Shown here: positions 58,515-64,000 of the stretch, piece by piece
Layout of the letters: each line of letters begins with the position of its first letter
Numbering within the stretch: the stretch's first letter is position 1
Assembly (NCBI GenBank): GCA_963705525.1
Contig: CAVPJW010000004.1
Span: forward strand, 1,550,001-1,614,000
Length of the DNA: 64,000 nucleotides
Direction of reading: 5' to 3'
From: CAVPJW01 sp963705525
Lineage (GTDB): Bacteria; Acidobacteriota; Vicinamibacteria; Vicinamibacterales; CAVPJW01
Notes under the pieces: model-generated
The model's database searches: none
Seen by the model: only the letters and a program-made list of their open reading frames with translations
What the model was told of the DNA's origin: nothing
Made by a program: the position numbers and the translations under genes

Positions 58515-60125
58515 CTAGATGCTGAGGGTTGCCACCTGTTGGCGTCGAACCAGCGCCAGTTCAAACAGCGTCTTCGACACGTAAATGGACGTGAACAGGT
58601 TGGAAAGGAGGCCAACCGACAGCGTCACAGCGAACCCCCGGATGGGACCCGTGCCGAACTGGAAGAGAAACGCGGCTGAGATCAAAGAGGCCACATGCGT
58701 GTCCACGAGTGTCCAGAACACGCGATCGAAGCCGGCGTTGATCGCCGCCCGGACGCCTCGCTGGGCCTCGAGCTCCTCTTTGATGCGCTCGAAGATCAGC
58801 ACGTTCGAGTCCACGCCGATGCCCATCGTCAGGACGAAGCCCGCGATTCCTGGAAGGGTCATCGTGGCGCCGACGTAGGCCATGAGTCCCAGAAGGATGA
58901 TCAGGTTGAATATCAGCGCGACGATGGCGTTCACGCCGGACAGCCGGTAGTAGATCAGCATGAAGGCCACGATGAGCAGCAGGCCCACCACAGACGCAAT
59001 GACACCCGATCTGATGGAATCGGCGCCGAGCGAAGGTCCGACGACCCGCTCTTCGAGATAAGTGAGCGAGGCCGGCAGCGCGCCCGACCGGAGCACGAGG
59101 GCCAGATCCTGCGCCTCCTGCTGTGTGAAGCTGCCCGTGATTCTGCCCTCGTCGCTGATGCGCGACTCGATGCGGGGAGCCGATTGCACATGGCCGTCCA
59201 TGATGATGGCCAGCTGGCGCCCGACGTTCTCACCCGTCACCTTGCCGAACTTGCGCGCGCCTTCGTTGTTCAAAGAAAAGCTGACGGCCGGCTGGTTATT
59301 CTCGTCGAGCGTCGGCCTTGCGTTGCGAAGATCACGTCCCGTGACAGCCGCCACGTGGCGCACCAGGAAGTACGACGTCGTGGCCGCGCCAACCCCTCCC
59401 GCCGCATCCGTCCCGGAGACAATGTCCATGTCCTGAGGCGTCGCATTGTTGTTGGCCTGGAGCACCGCTTCACGACTCGGAAAGGGCCCCTGCTCTACCA
59501 TCTTCAGCTCGAGGAGGCCCGTGGACCGGATGATTTCCTTCGCCCGGTCGACGTCGGTCACACCGGGGAGCTGAACCAGGATTTGATCGCCGTCGTTTCC
59601 CTGCAGCGCAATGTTCGGCTCCGCGACGCCCAGATCGTTGACGCGTCGCTCGATCGTCTGCCGCGCCTGCTCGACCGCCTGCTGCTGCAGCGTGACCACG
59701 ATGTTCGGCTTCATCGTGAAGGTGTACCGGCCGCCCGTTCCAGACCCGCGGTTGAAATTCGCCTGAACCTCCGCCGCAATGCCGCGAAATTGAGCGTCCT
59801 GTGCGGGCTGAATACCCTCGACACGAAATTCCGTCGAGCTGCTCGCGGTGACGGTCGTGAACGTGACGCCTTGTTTCTGGAGTTCCTCACGGAGACGTTC
59901 CATTTCGGTCTCCGTTTCCAGCCGCAACGCGTCGTCGGTCTGGACGCGAAGCACGAGGTGAACGCCGCCCTTCAGGTCGAGGCCGAGTTTCAGCCGTTTC
60001 TGCAGCAGCAACTGCGGACCCGTCAGGCCAAGGCGATCGGCGATGATCGGATACACGCCAACCGAGGCGAATCCGACGAGGACCGCAAGCGAGATGAGTA
60101 ACCGGTAGGTCAGTCTCTTGTTCAT
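58515..60125 (-). CDS. secD: Protein translocase subunit SecD
   Basis: 536 aa from MNKRLTYRLL. D-motif GLDLKGGVHLVLRVQ, periplasmic P1 domain, and membrane motif LPGIAGFVLTMGIGVDSNVLIFERIKEEL. With SecF it uses the proton gradient to finish export. The start leaves a one-base gap to the yajC stop. Confidence 0.97.
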   Translation of the reverse strand: MNKRLTYRLLISLAVLVGFASVGVYPIIADRLGLTGPQLLLQKRLKLGLDLKGGVHLVLRVQTDDALRLETETEMERLREELQKQGVTFTTVTASSSTEFRVEGIQPAQDAQFRGIAAEVQANFNRGSGTGGRYTFTMKPNIVVTLQQQAVEQARQTIERRVNDLGVAEPNIALQGNDGDQILVQLPGVTDVDRAKEIIRSTGLLELKMVEQGPFPSREAVLQANNNATPQDMDIVSGTDAAGGVGAATTSYFLVRHVAAVTGRDLRNARPTLDENNQPAVSFSLNNEGARKFGKVTGENVGRQLAIIMDGHVQSAPRIESRISDEGRITGSFTQQEAQDLALVLRSGALPASLTYLEERVVGPSLGADSIRSGVIASVVGLLLIVAFMLIYYRLSGVNAIVALIFNLIILLGLMAYVGATMTLPGIAGFVLTMGIGVDSNVLIFERIKEELEAQRGVRAAINAGFDRVFWTLVDTHVASLISAAFLFQFGTGPIRGFAVTLSVGLLSNLFTSIYVSKTLFELALVRRQQVATLSI

Positions 60126-60126
60126 G

Positions 60127-60476
60127 TCAGCGGTCCGTCTCTGGCACGACCGGTTCCTGGCCCTGGTAGCCGCCAATCGACGCGCGTGCCACTTCGATTC
60201 TCACCTTGTCGGCAACCTGGAGCTGCACCGACCGGTCGCTCAACCTGGTGATCGACCCGTAGATGCCGCCGGTCGTCATCACGCGGTCACCGACTTTGAG
60301 GCTTGCGAGAAACTGCTCCACTTTCTTCTGCCGGCGCTTCATCGGCATCAGCACGATGAAATAGAAGATTCCCAGGACCAGGAGGAACGTGACGAGCTGT
60401 GGCCAGGCCGACGCGCCTTCTGGAGGGGCTGTCATCGCGAGGACAAGACTTGCTCCTGGGAGCCACGACCAGCTCA

Positions 60477-60480
<4 letters not shown>
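60127..60480 (-). CDS. yajC: Preprotein translocase subunit YajC
   Basis: 117 aa. One membrane helix (LVTFLLVLGIFYFIVLMPMK) and the family stretch RRQKKVEQFLASLKVGDRVMTTGGIYG. Overlaps tgt by four bases. Confidence 0.96.
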
Positions 60481-61640
<1,160 letters not shown>

Positions 61641-61720
61641 CAAATCCGTATAATAGAACCGGTTTCGTCACGATTGGCATCCCAAACGCCCTTCGCACCT
61701 GACTTCATCCGTCTCCAGGC

Positions 61721-62890
61721 GTGAAAAAACTCCGCATCGGCGTCATCTACGGCGGCCGCTCCAGCGAGCACGAGGTGTCGATGGCCTCGGCCGCATCCGT
61801 CATGAAGTATCTCGATCGGGACCGGTACGATCCGGTTCCAATCAGGATCGAGAAGGACGGCCGATGGACGATCGCCGAGCGACCGCCCGGTCTCATTTCG
61901 GCGGCCGAGGTTATTGAACAGGCGCGGCTTCAGGCGGCCCGTCCCGTCAGATCGACCCGTGAAGCCCATATCGTGGCGCGGCCCGGGCAGGAGCAGCTTC
62001 TGACCGTCGAGCGGACGACCGAACGAACCGCCTCGGGTGACGCGCTCGAATCGACGCACGTGACGGGAGTAGGCCTCGATGTCATGTTCCCTGTCCTCCA
62101 CGGTCCGTATGGAGAAGACGGCACGGTGCAAGGCCTGCTCGAACTCGCGAACGTGCCGTACGTCGGGGCGGGAGTCCTGGCCTCGGCCGCCGGCATGGAC
62201 AAGGCGGTGATGAAGATTCTCTTCGCCGCGCGGGGCCTGCCCATCGTGGACCACATGGTCCTTCTGCGCCGCGAATGGACCGCCGATCGCGACGGCCACG
62301 CCGAGGCGATCGGGCGACGCCTGGGATTTCCGATGTTCGTCAAGCCGGCGAATCTCGGATCCAGCATCGGCATCTCGAAGGTCAAGGAACCGGGCGCGCT
62401 CGGGCGGGCGATTGACTGGGCCGGAGAGTTCGACAGGAAGATCGTGATCGAGGCCGGAGTGCCAAACGCCCGTGAGATTGAATGCGCGGTCCTGGGGAAC
62501 GACGATCCGCAAGCCTCTGTCGCGGGAGAAATCCTGCCCTCGCGCGAGTTCTACGACTACGAAGCGAAGTATATCGACGAAGGATCCAGTCTGCTGATTC
62601 CGGCGCCTCTCGAGGATGCCCAGGCGGCAGACGTTCGGCGATTGGCTATCGAGGCGTTCAAGGCCATCGACGGCGCGGGTATGGCACGCGTGGATTTCCT
62701 GCTCGACGGAAAGTCTGGCGCTCTGTATGTGAACGAGGTCAATACGATTCCGGGATTCACCACCATCAGCATGTACGCCAAGTTGTGGGAAGCCACGGGC
62801 CTCTCCTATTCGGCGCTTCTCGATCGACTGATTGAGCTCGCGCTCGAACGCCACGCCGAAAAGCAGCTCCTCCGAACCAGCGTGACGTGA
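61721..62890 (+). CDS. ddl: D-alanine--D-alanine ligase
   Basis: 389 aa, GTG start. ATP-grasp fold; VIYGGRSSEHEVSMASA at the start, FPVLHGPYGEDGTVQGLLEL, KPANLGSSIGISKVK and VNEVNTIPGFTTISMYAKLW at the end are all conserved. It makes the D-Ala-D-Ala of peptidoglycan. Promoter shared with the divergent tgt region. Its stop overlaps the next ATG by one base. Confidence 0.96.
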   Translation: MKKLRIGVIYGGRSSEHEVSMASAASVMKYLDRDRYDPVPIRIEKDGRWTIAERPPGLISAAEVIEQARLQAARPVRSTREAHIVARPGQEQLLTVERTTERTASGDALESTHVTGVGLDVMFPVLHGPYGEDGTVQGLLELANVPYVGAGVLASAAGMDKAVMKILFAARGLPIVDHMVLLRREWTADRDGHAEAIGRRLGFPMFVKPANLGSSIGISKVKEPGALGRAIDWAGEFDRKIVIEAGVPNAREIECAVLGNDDPQASVAGEILPSREFYDYEAKYIDEGSSLLIPAPLEDAQAADVRRLAIEAFKAIDGAGMARVDFLLDGKSGALYVNEVNTIPGFTTISMYAKLWEATGLSYSALLDRLIELALERHAEKQLLRTSVT

Positions 62891-64000
62891 TGCCGCTCGG
62901 GTCTCCCGGACACGCGGCGCGTGCGATCGCCGTTGGACTGTTCGGGATGCTCGCGCTCGCGCCCGCCACTTCTCCCCGCATCGACTGGCGCGCTCTGGGC
63001 GACGCGTACGACCAGATTCTGGATGCGCGCTTCGAGCAGAGCGAGGCGACGCTCCGGCAATCGAGTGGCGTGCCTCGAGAAGCCGCCCACGTGCTCAAAG
63101 CGGTAGCGATCTGGTGGCAGATCCAGATCGATCCAGAGAGTCGCGCGCTGGACGGCGCGTTCGAGTCCACCGTCAACGAAGCGATCCGGGCGGCCGACGC
63201 GTGGGCGGTCCGAGAACCGGAAAGTGCCGAGGCATGGTTCTTTCTCGGAGGCGCGTACGGGGCTCGCGTTCCCTGGCGAGTACAGCGCGGGCAGCGTCTT
63301 GCGGCGGCACGCGACGGCAAGCGCATCAAGGATGCGCTCGAACGCGCGATCGCCCTGGACAAGACGCTGAGTGACGCCTATTTCGGCATCGGGCTCTATC
63401 ACTACTACGCGGACGTCGCGCCGACGGTGGCCAAGATGCTTCGATGGCTGCTGCTCCTGCCTGGTGGCGATCGTCAGATGGGCCTTCGCGAGATGACCGA
63501 CGCCATGGATCGCGGACGCATCGTCCGAAACGAAGCCGAGTATCAGTTGCACCTGGTCTACCTCTGGTACGAACAGAACCCCGAGAAGGGACTCGAGCTT
63601 CTCACCGACCTCGAGCAACGCTTCCCGCACAATCCGCACTTTCTCGAGCGCATCGCAAGCGTCGAGGACGTCTATTTCCACAATGCCGCGCGCAGCCGGG
63701 AGGCCTATCAGGCTCTTCTCGATTCGGCTCGGGCCCGCTCCGTCGCCTTTCCGACCGTCGCTGCTTCGATGGCGCGACTGGGTCTTGGTGTGCAGCTTGA
63801 TGCGCTGTGTGAAACGGACCGGGCGATCGACGAGCTGAATGCGCTCATCGCCTCTCGTCCAGACGCGCCCTACGACGCCATGGCTCGCGCGCAGCTGCAG
63901 CTCGGCGTGGCATTCGACAGAATGGGCCGGCCCGAGGCGGCGCTCGACGCGTATCGCGCCAGCCTCGGTGCAGTCTCACGGGACGATCCGTTCGAGATCA
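62890..64000 (+). CDS. Exported TPR-like protein, truncated by the window end
   Basis: Open from the ATG that overlaps the ddl stop (TGATG) to the window edge, 370 codons, no stop. A signal-peptide-like start (RAIAVGLFGMLALAPAT) is followed by helical TPR-like units (AWFFLGGAYGARVPW, AYFGIGLYHYYADVAP, LQLGVAFDRMGRPEAALDAY). The family looks like uncharacterised TPR proteins with a YYADVAP segment; partner unknown. The C-terminus lies outside the window. Confidence 0.8.
   Translation, partial: MPLGSPGHAARAIAVGLFGMLALAPATSPRIDWRALGDAYDQILDARFEQSEATLRQSSGVPREAAHVLKAVAIWWQIQIDPESRALDGAFESTVNEAIRAADAWAVREPESAEAWFFLGGAYGARVPWRVQRGQRLAAARDGKRIKDALERAIALDKTLSDAYFGIGLYHYYADVAPTVAKMLRWLLLLPGGDRQMGLREMTDAMDRGRIVRNEAEYQLHLVYLWYEQNPEKGLELLTDLEQRFPHNPHFLERIASVEDVYFHNAARSREAYQALLDSARARSVAFPTVAASMARLGLGVQLDALCETDRAIDELNALIASRPDAPYDAMARAQLQLGVAFDRMGRPEAALDAYRASLGAVSRDDPFEI

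Overview
The window looks like chromosomal DNA from a high-GC, Gram-negative, non-model bacterium, most plausibly an acidobacterium of the Vicinamibacteria type. That assignment is inference from gene content and protein style: TonB/ExbB/ExbD, Lgt/LspA, many Tat signals, paired M16 peptidases, split LigD modules. No rRNA, insertion sequence, prophage or CRISPR array is visible. One RNA gene is clear: a selenocysteine tRNA.

Layout. (1) 0-7.3 kb: two repair modules made from separate LigD-type parts, a ligase+polymerase operon and a convergent polymerase/ligase pair, with small membrane proteins and an MscS channel between them. (2) 7.2-13.3 kb: a UBP zinc-finger protein, an exported amidohydrolase, a repeat-rich promoter, an internally deleted ChrB-type gene, a Tat-tagged SufS-like PLP enzyme lacking the catalytic cysteine, a full ChrB protein, and a FEN-like nuclease that seems to start at CTG. 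(3) 13.4-16.6 kb: a GMC dehydrogenase operon with a Tat-tagged small subunit and a Tat-tagged TIM-barrel protein. (4) 16.6-18.7 kb: a MobA-like nucleotidyltransferase, two tiny proteins, and tRNA-Sec between two convergent cold-shock genes. (5) 18.8-24.5 kb: di-haem peroxidase, an ABC-like ATPase without a Walker A motif, PHP phosphoesterase, a Fur-rubrerythrin fusion, an ErpA-type Fe-S carrier and FdhE. (6) 24.5-32.1 kb: fumarase divergent from aspartase, ThiD, MoaE/MoaD, RF1, PrmC and HIT. (7) 32.1-50.6 kb: GNAT, HAD, M16 pair, IleS-LspA-Lgt-RluD, Lon, a DksA-type protein, L28, RidA, RelA/SpoT and a TPR lipoprotein. (8) 50.7-61.6 kb, all minus strand: TonB-ExbB-ExbD-ExbD, membrane pyrophosphatase, DUF502, UppP, SecF-SecD-YajC-Tgt. 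(9) Ddl and a TPR protein that runs off the end.

How the parts fit. tRNA-Sec, FdhE, MoaE/MoaD and the MobA-like protein all point to a selenium- and molybdenum-dependent formate dehydrogenase encoded elsewhere. Fur-rubrerythrin, ErpA and the peroxidase form an iron/peroxide group. The TonB operon and the sodium- or proton-pumping pyrophosphatase energise the envelope.

Quality caveat. Six genes carry single-base frame breaks (seven breaks in all), including the normally essential lgt. Most look like one extra base. Either the sequence has indel errors or these genes really are damaged, so each is annotated as one broken gene.
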